From: Sandaracinaceae bacterium
Lineage (GTDB): Bacteria; Myxococcota_A; Polyangia; Polyangiales; Houyiibacteriaceae
DNA length: 64,000 bases
Direction of reading: 5' to 3'
Assembly (NCBI GenBank): GCA_020633075.1
Contig: JACKEI010000002.1
Coordinates: 744,001 to 808,000 of the forward strand
Position numbers and translations under genes: made by a program. Numbering within the stretch: the stretch's first letter is position 1; each line of letters begins with the position of its first letter. Shown piece by piece: positions 33,705-43,052 of this stretch. The notes under the pieces were generated by a model. It was not told the origin of the DNA and searched no databases. It saw nothing but the letters and a program-made list of their open reading frames with translations.

Positions 33705-35570
33705 TCAGAGGGGCGTCGGGTCCTCTACCCCCGGCCGCTCGGTGACGAACAGGCGCTCTCCCAGGCCGTCGTCCCCCAGGTAGTACAGCCGCTCGGCGCC
33801 GGCGGTCCCCTCGAGCGCGCTCGGTGACCCAACGCCCAGCCGGTCTTGCCCGCCCGGGCGCGGCAGCAGCACCTCACCCAGCGCTCGGAACGCGCGCAGC
33901 TCGTCCGCCGCCAGCAACTCGATGACGCGGCGCGTGCCGGTGCGTCGCTCGTAGTGGACCCGGTAGGTGCCCCCGCGCACGCTCAGCGACGGCGCCTGCA
34001 CGCCCGCCTGGTTTGCGTCCGCGCTGTCCACCGCGGTCAGCTCGCTCAGGTTGGAGGCGGGCGCCGGCACGAGGTCGCGCAGGGCGGGCGTGGTCGCCGC
34101 GTCGCTCATCCACAGCTCGAGCGCGCTGCTCCCGTCTGGCCAGCGGTGGCGTACTAGCAGCAAGAAGTAGCCCGCGTGCTCCAGCAGGCTCGGGTCGTCC
34201 AGCGCGTGTCCGGGGCCCGCGTCGGCCAGCTCCAGGATCTCTGGCAGCGGGCCCAGCGGCCCGTCCACGCCACGGCGCGCGCGGATGGTGCGTGAGCCGT
34301 CGGTCAGCTCGGCCGCGTACACCAGGAAGGTCTCGCCGCTCGGTCGCACCAAGAGCGTGGGCGCCGACAGGGCGCGCTCGCTGCGGCTCGCGTCCACCGT
34401 CACGCGCTGTGTGCTCTCGAAGTCCACGCCGAGCCCCAGCAGCTCCCCGCGGTAGAGCGCGCCGTCGTTCTCCACCACCGCGTAGTGGCGCCCCTCGTGC
34501 GTGCTGACGGCGGCGCCGCGTGGAGCCCAGGGAGAGACTCCAAGAGGCGCGTTCAGCGCGATGACGCTGCGCGTGCCGAAGGTGGCGGGCGCCTCCGTGC
34601 GGTAGCGCAGCGCGTGCAGCGAGCGCAGGCGCGCGCCCTGCAGCTCGGTGTTGCGGCCGTGCAGCACCACCTGCGCGTCCGCGCGTGGCGTGTAGGTGAA
34701 GGCCTCGGTGAGCAGCACGTTGTCGCGCAGCACGCGCACGCGCCCGCTGGGATGCACCTCCAGCGTGAAGGACGCCGCTGGGTCCACCAGCGCCCAGGCC
34801 ATGCGCACCTGGTCGCCCATCACCAAGGACACGTCCCCGCGCGAGGGGCTGTAGAGCAGGCCCACCAGCGGGCTCACCACGCCGAGGGCGAGCTCGCTCG
34901 CGTGCGCCAGCGACACCCCCGCGCTCTCGAGGCAGGCGTTGCCAGGGCAGGAGGAGGGAGGGGCGAAGACGACGCTCAGGTCCACGCGGTCGGTCAGCAG
35001 GTCGACGGGCGCGCCCACCAAGAGGCCCCCCTCACGCATGGCGTCGCCACCCGGCCGCAGGCCGCCCGCCTCCACGGTGGGCGTGGAGCTGCCGAGAGGC
35101 AAGAAGGTCTGCCCCGGCACGCAGCTCAGCGCGTCGGCGCCGGAAGCACAGCTGGAGAACAGCACCGCGGGCGGGAGCAAGGCGTCCACCTGCAGCTCGG
35201 CGCAGCGGCCGGAGGCGACGCAGCAGGACGCCAGCAGCGAACACGGAGCGCTGTCGCAGCCCGACGCGCTGGCGTAGCAGGTGGTCCACGGCGCGGGTCG
35301 GTCGTCCGCGACCGGCGGGAAGGCGTCCTGCGCGGCGGCCAAGAAGGGGGCAAAGCGCGCGCTGTCCGCCGGAAAGAGCAGCCCGGTGGGGACGCCTTGG
35401 TCCACCACGGCGCCGTCCAGAAAGACCCCCTGGTCGCTGGCCCCCGCATCGCCGGCCGGCCCCTGGTCCTCACGCGAGATGGCGCCGTCGGACCCGCACC
35501 CGAGGGTGAGCAAGACCATCGCCAGAGAGGCGACGAGCGCTCGCGCCGCGTCGAGACGCCGCGCGCTCAT
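33705..35570 (-). CDS. Large secreted lipoprotein, beta-propeller-like
   Basis: 621 residues from ATG 35570, overlapping the upstream lipoprotein gene (ATGA). Signal peptide LVASLAMVLLTLGC (Cys near 25), a short Asp/Gly-rich linker, a Cys-rich segment (CYASASGCDSAPCSLLASCC), then repeated strand blocks such as GETFLVYAAELTDGSRTIRAR, DPSLLEHAGYFLLLVRHRW and GTYRVHYERRTGTRRVIEL. These look like five-bladed propeller (GH43/GH32-like) or lectin repeats, without a recognisable active site. Last gene of a three-gene operon for envelope proteins. Surface role likely; function unknown. Confidence 0.78.
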   Translation of the reverse strand: MSARRLDAARALVASLAMVLLTLGCGSDGAISREDQGPAGDAGASDQGVFLDGAVVDQGVPTGLLFPADSARFAPFLAAAQDAFPPVADDRPAPWTTCYASASGCDSAPCSLLASCCVASGRCAELQVDALLPPAVLFSSCASGADALSCVPGQTFLPLGSSTPTVEAGGLRPGGDAMREGGLLVGAPVDLLTDRVDLSVVFAPPSSCPGNACLESAGVSLAHASELALGVVSPLVGLLYSPSRGDVSLVMGDQVRMAWALVDPAASFTLEVHPSGRVRVLRDNVLLTEAFTYTPRADAQVVLHGRNTELQGARLRSLHALRYRTEAPATFGTRSVIALNAPLGVSPWAPRGAAVSTHEGRHYAVVENDGALYRGELLGLGVDFESTQRVTVDASRSERALSAPTLLVRPSGETFLVYAAELTDGSRTIRARRGVDGPLGPLPEILELADAGPGHALDDPSLLEHAGYFLLLVRHRWPDGSSALELWMSDAATTPALRDLVPAPASNLSELTAVDSADANQAGVQAPSLSVRGGTYRVHYERRTGTRRVIELLAADELRAFRALGEVLLPRPGGQDRLGVGSPSALEGTAGAERLYYLGDDGLGERLFVTERPGVEDPTPL

Positions 35571-37789
35571 GGGCCCCTCCACATCTGCGTCAGCGGCACC
35601 AGGTCGCTGGTGACGGCACCGCCAGGGTGCACCACGCGCCGCGCGATCAGGAAGCGCAGCTGGTCGGTCACGCCCGCCGTGTCGCTCACGGCGGCGCCGG
35701 TGATGCGGCAGAGCCCGGGGCAGACGCCGAGCACCGGCTCGTTCCCGCGCAACACTGGGTTCGCGACGTAGGCCGCGAGCGGCGGGAGCACCTCGAGAGG
35801 CGGCCCCAGCGCGACGCCGCCATCGGGCACCGCGGCCGCCGGCAGCTGACCCGTCGCGAGGCCGAGCGTGGTGTTGCCCGCACCGTCGCGCGCCACGAAC
35901 CACAGCTGCAGCGTGGAGCCGGCGGCGGTCCTGCGCAGCATGGGCTCTGGGCCGAAGAGCCCACCGCTCGCGAGCGAGCCTACGGCGGAGGGCGTCAACA
36001 CCGGCTGCACGGTCCCGGCGCGCAGCGAGAAGTCGTTCTCCAGCCGCGCGGCGCGCAGGTAGCTCGGGCCGGCGTCGGGGATGCAGGTGAAGAAGAGCCA
36101 GTAGCCCCCGGTGCCCCCACCCACCGCCAGCAGGGCCGGGTCGCGTAGGTCGCGGCAAGCGCCGTCGGGCGTGATCACGGGCACCCCGTTGCCGCCGAGA
36201 GGCACGCTCGGGGAGAAGCTCACGTCCTCCTCGATGCGCAGCGTGTGCGCGCCCGTCGGGAGGCGCGCGGCGAAGGCCAGCGTGAAGTCCTGCAGCACGT
36301 CGCCCGAGTCCCGGCGCACCAGCAGAAAGGGATCCCGCACGCTCTCGTCAGCGCAGCCACCGCCGCTTGCCAGGCAAGAAGGCGGGTCCTCGCCCAGGCG
36401 CGGCGTGCTGCTGGTGCTCCAGTCCGTAGACAGCGCGCCAAAGGTCGCGGAGCGGGCGTGGCTGATCGCGAAGCCCACGGGGGCCACCAGCGCGAGCTCG
36501 GGGGGCTCGTTGCTGGCCTCGAAGAAGAGGTCCCAGCGCGGCGCCGCGTCCGACGCGCTGTTGAACGAACTCCCCAGCGAGGGCGCGCCGATGTACGCGC
36601 CTCCGTAGCTGGCCGGCACGCCCAGGCTGCCGGACGTCAGTGTCGCGGTGCCGTTGGGGCGGTCCTGAAACTGGCTCGGGTTGGCACACGCCAGCGTCTC
36701 GGCGCGGACGGGCCCAAGGCGCGCACCATCGCCCAGCATCTCGACGCCCGCATACAGCCCGCCCACGTCCAAGCAGCCGCTCACGTCGCGCTCGAGCGTG
36801 GCCTGAGCGCGCACGAAGAACCCACCCACCGTCTGGCCCACTTCCTCGGGTGGCCTGTCTGCCTCGCGCACCTCGAGATCGGCGCGCAGCGACGCCGTAC
36901 CTTCGTGCGTGGACGGAGTCACGCGCAGCGCGATGGTGTAGCGCACCTCCGGATCGATCAGCACGCGCGCCAGCTCTTGCTCGCCCTGCGTGACGCGCAC
37001 CATCGCTTGGTTGATGACCGTCTCCGTGCCGCCTGTCGTCACCCGCGCGTCGCCGTGCACGCGGACGGCCAGGTCGTCCAGCAGGGGCTGGCCGGGGAGG
37101 GTGTCGGCGACGGGAGAGAGCACCACGGCGGCGTAGCGGTCGCAAGGCTCGTACCAATCGCGGCAGACCGACCCGCGCGCAGTGGCCACGGCGTCGAAGC
37201 GCAGCTCCGCTCCCAGCGCGAGGGGTACGCAGCTGTTCCACAGGAGCGCGTGCGGTTCGCTGTCGGGCCAGCCGCGCAGCATGGTCCTCTCGCCCTCGGC
37301 GACACGCACCGGAGGGCTGGTGGGCGTGGCGCGTGGCAGGTGGTCCCACTGGAAGGTCAGGTCGGGCGCGCTCCAGTCCTCTTGGAACACCACCAACCCG
37401 TCGGCGCAGCAGGACGCATGGTCCGCGCAGTCGAAGTCGTCGCAGTCGATCAACCCGTTGCCGTTGTTGTCGAGTCCGTCGTCGCACACCCGCTCACGCG
37501 GACGCAGGGGCACCACGCCCCCGTCGGGCTCGTCGCAGCCGCCGTCTTCGCAGCACCGCCCGCCGTCGCAGCACAGCCCGCCATCGCAGCACAGCCCGCC
37601 ATCGCAGGCGCCGCTCGCCACCGGACCGCCGTCGTACCAGCGCCGGGGCGGCGTCTCCCAACAGCCCGCGAGCGCAGCACAAGCGGCCACGCCAGCGAGC
37701 CACACGCCCAGCGGGCACGCGCTCCGCCGCGCTGCGCCCCTCACGTCAGCACCCGTCACGACTGCGCCCCTCGAGGCAGCACCCGTCAC
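35567..37789 (-). CDS. Large secreted lipoprotein with Cys-rich and DNNGNG segments
   Basis: 740 residues from GTG 37789 (GTG 37759 also fits the lipobox). Lipobox LAGVAACAALAGC. It is followed by four tandem Cys pairs (CDGGLCC type, residues ~60-85), then CDDGLDNNGNGLIDCDDFDC, the calcium-binding-like DNNGNGLIDC motif frequent in myxobacterial surface lipoproteins. A jelly-roll-like region (about 145-330) and a propeller-like C-terminal half (RDPFLLVRRDSGDVLQDFTLAF, GGYWLFFTCIPDAGPSYLRAA) follow, similar in plan to the next gene. Both ends overlap neighbouring genes by 4 bases. Probably outer-membrane or surface; function unknown. Confidence 0.8.
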   Translation of the reverse strand: MTGAASRGAVVTGADVRGAARRSACPLGVWLAGVAACAALAGCWETPPRRWYDGGPVASGACDGGLCCDGGLCCDGGRCCEDGGCDEPDGGVVPLRPRERVCDDGLDNNGNGLIDCDDFDCADHASCCADGLVVFQEDWSAPDLTFQWDHLPRATPTSPPVRVAEGERTMLRGWPDSEPHALLWNSCVPLALGAELRFDAVATARGSVCRDWYEPCDRYAAVVLSPVADTLPGQPLLDDLAVRVHGDARVTTGGTETVINQAMVRVTQGEQELARVLIDPEVRYTIALRVTPSTHEGTASLRADLEVREADRPPEEVGQTVGGFFVRAQATLERDVSGCLDVGGLYAGVEMLGDGARLGPVRAETLACANPSQFQDRPNGTATLTSGSLGVPASYGGAYIGAPSLGSSFNSASDAAPRWDLFFEASNEPPELALVAPVGFAISHARSATFGALSTDWSTSSTPRLGEDPPSCLASGGGCADESVRDPFLLVRRDSGDVLQDFTLAFAARLPTGAHTLRIEEDVSFSPSVPLGGNGVPVITPDGACRDLRDPALLAVGGGTGGYWLFFTCIPDAGPSYLRAARLENDFSLRAGTVQPVLTPSAVGSLASGGLFGPEPMLRRTAAGSTLQLWFVARDGAGNTTLGLATGQLPAAAVPDGGVALGPPLEVLPPLAAYVANPVLRGNEPVLGVCPGLCRITGAAVSDTAGVTDQLRFLIARRVVHPGGAVTSDLVPLTQMWRGP

Positions 37790-39141
37790 GGCAGCACCCC
37801 CGACAGCCCCAGCGACAGCCCCGCCAAGTCGGTGCCCACCTCCAGCCGCAGCCGCGCCCGCCGCAGCCGCCTCGCGCGCAGGCTGAGCCCCACGCTCACG
37901 CCGGTCGCCACCACCGCCATGACGGTCAGCGCCTGACTGCCGCGGTTGGCCCGAACCACCCGCCGGTACAGCACCTCCGCCCGCGCCACCCGCTCGGGCA
38001 GCGGCCGCGGATCACTCTCGAGCGCCTCATGCGCCCGCCCAACCCGCCCAGCCCGCACCCGCAGCGCCAGCGCCCCGACCCCAAGCAGAGCGCTGCCCCC
38101 CCAAACCCCAAGCCGCACCCCCAGCCGCGCCCCCGCCCCCGCCCCCAACTCCGCCCCCGCCACCGCCCCCGCCACCGCCACTCTGACTCCGACTCCGACT
38201 CCGACTCCGACTCCGACTCCGACTCCGACTCCGACTCCGACTCCGACTCCGACTCCGACTCCGACTCCGACTCCGACTCCGACTCCGACTCCGACTCCGA
38301 CTCCGACTCCGACCGACCCGACTCCGACTCTGACTCTGACTCTGACTCTGACTCGGACTCTGACTCTGACTCCGCCCCCGACTCCGCCCCCGCCCCCCCC
38401 CCCCCCCAACTCCGCCCCCGCCCCCGACTCCACCCCCCGCCCCCGACTCCACCCCCCCCTCTCGCCCCCCACCATCACAGCCGCAACTTCCCCACGCGCC
38501 CCCGCCACGGCCACCACCAGCACGGCAGCGTCCTCATACCCGTCCGCCCGCAGCAGCAGCACGTGCTCCCCGGGCGAGAGCGGCACCTCCACGGGCGTAC
38601 GCCCCACCACCCCGAGGTCGGCCCGGTCCACCCGCACCTCCGCGCCGGCTGGCGTCGAGCGCACGCTCACCATCATCAGCCCGCTCATCAGCGCCGCGCG
38701 CTGCGCGTCCGCGGCGGCGCGCTCCTCGGCGCTCAGCCCCGGCAGCGCCAGGTACTCACCAAAGTAGCTGTACGCCTCCGCGCTCCGACCCAGCGCGGCC
38801 AGCGTCACCCCCGCGTTGAACAGCGCGTTCTTGCTGCGCACCACGCTCAAGCTGGCCACGTACGCCGCCAGCGCCTCTTCCAGCAGCGCGACCCGCCGCG
38901 CCCCGGTCGCGCGTTGACTGCGCTCGAAGGCGCGGTTGCCCTGATCGAAGAAGGCCCGCGCCTCCGCGTTGTCGGTGGACTGTGCCCGCGCTCGCCCCAA
39001 CGCCCCCACACCTGCCACGGGCGTCACGCTGAGCGCCGCGCCCACCACGAGAGCCGCCCACCACGCGTGACGCCGCCCGCGTCGCACACACGACGACGCA
39101 GCCGAGGGGGCAGGGGCAGCACGCAGAGAAGCAAGGGTCAC
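37786..39141 (-). CDS. TPR/PEGA-like envelope protein interrupted by a (Val-Gly) repeat
   Basis: 451 residues from GTG 39141, which allows a signal peptide (HAWWAALVVGAALSVTPVAGV, cleavage after RARA). A helical TPR-like part (about 55-135: ARAFFDQGNRAFERSQRATG, SVVRSKNALFNAGVTLAALG) is followed by a PEGA-type domain (RSTPAGAEVRVDRADLGVVGRTPVEVPLSPGEH). Then a poly-Gly run and about 30 Val-Gly/Val-Arg dipeptides appear, from a GACTCC hexanucleotide repeat. Two hydrophobic segments (VWGGSALLGVGALAL and ALTVMAVVATGVSVGLSL) end the protein. In relatives a membrane segment usually follows PEGA directly, so the repeat looks like an in-frame expansion. First gene of the lipoprotein operon. Confidence 0.75.
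   Translation of the reverse strand: MTLASLRAAPAPSAASSCVRRGRRHAWWAALVVGAALSVTPVAGVGALGRARAQSTDNAEARAFFDQGNRAFERSQRATGARRVALLEEALAAYVASLSVVRSKNALFNAGVTLAALGRSAEAYSYFGEYLALPGLSAEERAAADAQRAALMSGLMMVSVRSTPAGAEVRVDRADLGVVGRTPVEVPLSPGEHVLLLRADGYEDAAVLVVAVAGARGEVAAVMVGGERGGWSRGRGVESGAGAELGGGGGGGGVGGGVRVRVRVRVRVRVRVGVGSVGVGVGVGVGVGVGVGVGVGVGVGVGVGVGVGVGVGVGVGVGVRVAVAGAVAGAELGAGAGARLGVRLGVWGGSALLGVGALALRVRAGRVGRAHEALESDPRPLPERVARAEVLYRRVVRANRGSQALTVMAVVATGVSVGLSLRARRLRRARLRLEVGTDLAGLSLGLSGVLP
38182..38407. repeat. Hexanucleotide repeat (GACTCC)n plus C15 tract inside a gene
   Basis: About 20 uninterrupted GACTCC units, then GACTCT/GACTCG variants, and a C15 homopolymer at 38393-38407. The repeat unit is the same as in the inverted arms at 2563-3490. 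Length changes of whole units keep the gene in frame; slippage in C15 would not. Confidence 0.92.
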
Positions 39142-39319
39142 GGTAAGTAAGGGACGGCACGCCGCGACCAGGGCAGTCCCATGCGCGCGCCGACTCCTAC
39201 AGTGAACCACTTTGCTCGCGCCGATGCACGCATCTGAAACGGCCACAGGCCGCTTCCGCACGGCGAACTGGCCGGTTCCGTAGCGCACCCCCGCGACCCG
39301 CGCGTCATGCTGGGCCCCC

Positions 39320-40081
39320 ATGGAACAGACCCTCGTCGCTCCGCGTGCCGGCCTCCTCGGCAACGCCTACACGCGCACCCTCGCGTTCTTCACGGCCACG
39401 CTGACCCTCAGCTTTCCCATCGCGTCCTGGGCCGTCTTCGGCGCGGGGGCCGACCGGGCCCACACCGCGGCCGTGCTCGCGTGCATCTTCGTGTTCAGCA
39501 TGGCGGGGCTGCTGGTCTCCCCCTTCCTGCCCTTCGAGGCCCTGCGCGGCGAGTCCCGCTACCGGCGCCTGGAGCGCATGGTCTACATCTGGATCATCGT
39601 GTTCGTGGGCGTCGCGCTCACCTGGGAGATCCCCTGGGCCTTCCTGCACGAGCGCATCGCGGCCGCGCGCGACGAGCTGTGGGCCTACACCTGGTGGGCC
39701 TACATCGACGGCGGCGACCTGCGCTACGTGAACCCCAGCTGGCTGGTGTTCTTCATCGAGAGCTGGGCCGACACCAACGGCATCCTCAGCGCCGTGGCGC
39801 TGTACGCGTGGTTCAAGTCCGGCAAGACCAACCCGCTGCCCATCTACTACTTCATGTTCGCCGCGCCCCTGCACAGCTACCCCACGGTGCTCTACTACGT
39901 GAGCGAGCTGGCCAACGGGCTACCCAACGTGGACACCGCGAACCCCATCAACCTGTACGTGAAGTTCGGCCTGTCCAACAGCTTCTGGGTGGTGGTGCCC
40001 TTCTTCGTGTTCGCGTGGGGCGCGCAGACGCTCGAGCGCATCTACCGCGCGCGCGGCCCGCTGCCCGCCGACGCCAGCTGA
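39320..40081 (+). CDS. Multi-pass membrane protein, EXPERA/EBP-like
   Basis: 253 residues with about five transmembrane segments (20-40, 48-70, 88-108, ~140-165, ~215-240). Conserved-looking polar residues lie in EIPWAFLHE, WWAYIDGGDLRYVNPSWL, FFIESWADTNGILSAVALYAW and YPTVLYYVSEL. A Glu-Pro/Trp near one helix, a W..Y..D..RY loop, a following Glu in a membrane helix and Y-x-x-x-LYY are the scheme of EXPERA proteins such as the sterol delta8-delta7 isomerase EBP. The match is by pattern and only moderate. The neighbouring CYP51 supports a sterol role. Diverges from the PEGA-protein operon across 178 bases. Confidence 0.62.
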   Translation: MEQTLVAPRAGLLGNAYTRTLAFFTATLTLSFPIASWAVFGAGADRAHTAAVLACIFVFSMAGLLVSPFLPFEALRGESRYRRLERMVYIWIIVFVGVALTWEIPWAFLHERIAAARDELWAYTWWAYIDGGDLRYVNPSWLVFFIESWADTNGILSAVALYAWFKSGKTNPLPIYYFMFAAPLHSYPTVLYYVSELANGLPNVDTANPINLYVKFGLSNSFWVVVPFFVFAWGAQTLERIYRARGPLPADAS

Positions 40082-40105
40082 GCCACGCGGCGACATGCCT
40101 CGCGG

Positions 40106-41128
40106 CTACTCGCTGCTGCGTTGCCGATCCAGGAAGGCCGAGGGCGTCTGCCCCGTCCAGCGCCGGAACGCGCGCCCAAAGGCGCTGGCGTTGCCGTAGC
40201 CCAGCTCCTCCGCGATGGCGTCCAGGTTGACGGTGCCGCGCTCCATCAGCGCGATGGCTCGCTCACGGCGCGCGTCGTCCACCAGCGCGCGCACGCTGGT
40301 GTCCTGCTCGGCCAGCTGCCGTCGCAGGCTGCGCTCGCTCAGGTGCATGGCCTTGGCCAGACGCGCGCCCAGGGCCTCGTCCCCCTGCAGGTTGTTGCGC
40401 AGCCAGTGGCGTGCGCGGTCGCGCAGCGTGAAGGCCGTGCTGTTCTCGGCCAGCTGTGCCTGCGCGCGGTGGGCCAGCAGCTGCCCCAGGCCCGGGTCCG
40501 CCGACGCGACGGGCAGCTCCACGTTGGGCAGCTCGAAGCGGAAGCCCACCTCGCTGGTCCCGAAGCGCACGGGCGCGTCGAAGAGCTCCGTCAGCGGGCT
40601 GCCGTGCCGCGGCCAGCGGTGCGTGAACGTGACCGCGCGCGGGGGTGGCGAGGCCGGCGCCACCAAGCGCGTGAAGCGCCACAAGCAGAGCAAGAAGTAC
40701 TCGGCCAGCTCGGGCGGGTGAAAGGGCTCGTCGTGGCGCCGGAAGCTCGCGAAGCCGCTGTTTCCGTCGTGCGCCAGCTGCACGTTGAGCCCGTCCACCA
40801 GCGAGCTGCCAAAGGGCATGGCGTAGCGCGTGCCTTCCCGCAGCGTGGGCTGCGAGCCCACCAAGTACAGCTCGAGGGGCAGGCTGCGCGCGTCCAGGTG
40901 CTCCGTGGCGCGTAGCGGGAAGGTGGGGTCGCCGGTCTCCTCCATGCAGAACTGGCGCACGTCCGCCCAGGTCTCGTAGGGGATGCGCCCGTCGATGCGC
41001 GCCGCGAGCTCGAGGTCCACGCCCAGGCGCTTCGCGAGCACCGACAGGTCACGCCCCCGCGCCTGCCACTCGCGCAGCAGCGGCTGGATCAGGCGCGCGG
41101 AGATGGAGCTGAGGGCGGGCGGGGGCAC
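40106..41128 (-). CDS. AraC-family transcriptional regulator
   Basis: 340 residues from GTG 41128. The N-terminal ~190 residues are an arabinose-binding-like ligand domain of the OruR/ArgR-type (LIQPLLREWQARGRDLSVLA, LELYLVGSQPTLREG). The C-terminal double HTH has ARLAKAMHLSERSLRRQLAEQDTSVRALV and LDAIAEELGYGNASAFGRAFRRWTGQTPSAF, the full AraC signature. It diverges from the CYP51-ferredoxin gene with 123 bases between starts, so it probably controls that gene in response to a lipid or steroid-like ligand. This is inference from position. Confidence 0.9.
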   Translation of the reverse strand: MPPPALSSISARLIQPLLREWQARGRDLSVLAKRLGVDLELAARIDGRIPYETWADVRQFCMEETGDPTFPLRATEHLDARSLPLELYLVGSQPTLREGTRYAMPFGSSLVDGLNVQLAHDGNSGFASFRRHDEPFHPPELAEYFLLCLWRFTRLVAPASPPPRAVTFTHRWPRHGSPLTELFDAPVRFGTSEVGFRFELPNVELPVASADPGLGQLLAHRAQAQLAENSTAFTLRDRARHWLRNNLQGDEALGARLAKAMHLSERSLRRQLAEQDTSVRALVDDARRERAIALMERGTVNLDAIAEELGYGNASAFGRAFRRWTGQTPSAFLDRQRSSE

Positions 41129-41251
41129 GCGCGGCAGTGTACCCGCAGCGCGCGCCGATGTGGCCCGTGACGCCCTTGGCCGCTCAAACAGAGCGTTGTG
41201 GCCGAAAGGGTGCGCCCCACGCCGCCTCCGAGCGCCTACTATCCAACCACC

Positions 41252-42940
41252 ATGTCCGCCCTGACCGACACCGCCGCCACCGCCGAGACCACCAAGGCCC
41301 GCGCCACCGCGCCCACGCCCGCCGGCGAGGCCCCGCCCCGGCTGCGCGGGGGCCTGCCCTTCTTTGGGCACATGCTGCCCTTCGCCAAGAACCCCTACCA
41401 CTTCATGCAGCGCGCCCACGACGAGGGCGGCGAGGTGGTGGAGTTCACCATGCTGGGCGCCAAGATCGTCCTGCTCACGGGCGAGGGGCCGAGCGAGGCC
41501 TTCTACCGCGCCCCCGACGAGCAGCTGGACCAGTCCGCCGCCTACCGCCTGATGGCGCCCATCTTCGGTGAGGGCCTGGTCTTCGACGCGCCCATCGACC
41601 GCAAGAACGAGCAGCTGCGCATGCTCATGCCCTCGCTGCGCTTCGACGCCATGCGCAACCACTCCGCCAAGATCGTCGACGAGGTGCGCGGCATGGTGGA
41701 GGGCTGGGGCGAGACGGGCGAGTTCCAGCTGGTGGACTTCATGAAGGAGCTCACCATCCGGACCGCCTCGCACTGCCTGCTGGGGCGGGAGTTCCGCTAC
41801 GAGATCAGCGAGGAGTTCGCGCAGATCTACCACGACCTCGAGCAGGGCGTGCATCCGCTGGCCTACCACTACCCGAACTTCCCCATCCCCACCTTCCGGC
41901 GGCGCGACAAGGCGCGCGTGCGCCTGCAGGAGCTGGTCAGCGGCATCATCGCCAAGCGGCGGCAGCAGGCCGACAAGCCCAGCGACATGTTCCAGAGCCT
42001 GATGGAGACCACCTACGAGGACGGCAGCAAGCTCACCGACAACGAGATCACGGGCATGCTCATCGGCGCGGTGTTCGCCGGGCACCACACCAGCTCCGGC
42101 ACGGCCGCGTGGGTGCTGCTGGAGCTGCTCAAGCAGCCAGCGCTCTTGAAGGAAGTGCGCGACGAGCTGGACGCCATCTACGGCGACGACGGCGAGGTGA
42201 CCTTCCAGTCGCTGCGGCAGATCCCCAAGCTGGAGGCCGTGGTGAAGGAGGTGCTGCGCCTGCACCCGCCGCTCATCGTGCTCATGCGCGAGGTCAGCCA
42301 GGACCTCCGGGTGGGCAAGTACCTCATCCCCAAGGGGCGCATGGTCTGGGCCAGCCCGCCCGTCACGCACCGCATAGCAACGCTCTTCCCGGACCCGCAG
42401 CGCTTCGACCCCGGGCGCTACAGCCCCGAGCGCGCCGAGGACAAGAACCTCAACGCGTACCAGCCCTTCGGTGGGGGCCGCCACAAGTGCTCGGGCAACG
42501 CCTTCGCGCTCTTCCAGATCAAGGCCATCTTCGCGGTCATGCTGCGCGAGTGGGACTTTGCGCTGGTGAACCCGCCGGACACGTACGTGGACGACTACAC
42601 GCAGATGATCGTGCAGCCGCTGTCGCCGTGCCCGGTGCGCTTCTCGCGGCGTGTGCGTGAGGCGCAGAGCGTGGCTGCTGGGGTGGTGAGCGCGGAGGCC
42701 TCGAGCGAGTCGACCGCCGTCGGCGCCGCACAAGCTCCCACGCGCTACCGCGCCGTCATCGACCTCCAGCTGTGCCAGGGCCACGCCATGTGCGTGGGCG
42801 AGGTTCCCGAGATCTTCACGCTCCACGGCGACCACGCCGAGGTGGCCGAGGGGGGCTTCGACGCGGGGCTGCTGGACCGCGCGCGCCGCGCCGAGGAGCA
42901 CTGTCCCAACCAGGCCATCCAGCTCCAGCCCGTCGCCTGA
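41252..42940 (+). CDS. cyp51: CYP51-type sterol 14-alpha-demethylase fused to a 3Fe-4S ferredoxin
   Basis: 562 residues from ATG 41252. The P450 part (about 30-475) has the I-helix GAVFAGHHTSSGTAAWVLLE (the CYP51 form A-G-x-H-T-S-S), the E-x-x-R in VVKEVLRLHPPL, and the haem loop FGGGRHKCSGNAFALFQIK. An Ala/Ser/Thr-rich linker (about 480-500) joins a C-terminal ferredoxin with CQGHAMC and HCPNQAI, a three-Cys 3Fe-4S site. The same fusion is known from Methylococcus and sterol-making myxobacteria and removes the 14-alpha methyl of lanosterol-type sterols with its own electron carrier. Linker length and full motifs indicate a working enzyme. A ferredoxin reductase is not nearby. Confidence 0.93.
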   Translation: MSALTDTAATAETTKARATAPTPAGEAPPRLRGGLPFFGHMLPFAKNPYHFMQRAHDEGGEVVEFTMLGAKIVLLTGEGPSEAFYRAPDEQLDQSAAYRLMAPIFGEGLVFDAPIDRKNEQLRMLMPSLRFDAMRNHSAKIVDEVRGMVEGWGETGEFQLVDFMKELTIRTASHCLLGREFRYEISEEFAQIYHDLEQGVHPLAYHYPNFPIPTFRRRDKARVRLQELVSGIIAKRRQQADKPSDMFQSLMETTYEDGSKLTDNEITGMLIGAVFAGHHTSSGTAAWVLLELLKQPALLKEVRDELDAIYGDDGEVTFQSLRQIPKLEAVVKEVLRLHPPLIVLMREVSQDLRVGKYLIPKGRMVWASPPVTHRIATLFPDPQRFDPGRYSPERAEDKNLNAYQPFGGGRHKCSGNAFALFQIKAIFAVMLREWDFALVNPPDTYVDDYTQMIVQPLSPCPVRFSRRVREAQSVAAGVVSAEASSESTAVGAAQAPTRYRAVIDLQLCQGHAMCVGEVPEIFTLHGDHAEVAEGGFDAGLLDRARRAEEHCPNQAIQLQPVA

Positions 42941-43052
42941 GCGTAGGGCTCTTCCGGCCTGGTGAAATAATTCCAGGAGAGATCCCTGGCGCCTTCGCGT
43001 AATCTTCTGCAGCCGGACCGGTTGGGGTGCCGGCGGTCACGGAGGTCTCGCA

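Noticed and set aside
38027..38452. Arg-Ser/Pro-Thr-type frames and a CRISPR-like look of the GACTCC block
   Set aside because: The unit is 6 bases without spacers, so it is a simple tandem repeat, and the real gene reads through it in another frame.
40106..42901. 931-residue minus-strand frame covering the CYP51 gene
   Set aside because: Only the part after GTG 41128 (the AraC regulator) is protein-like; the rest is antisense to cyp51.
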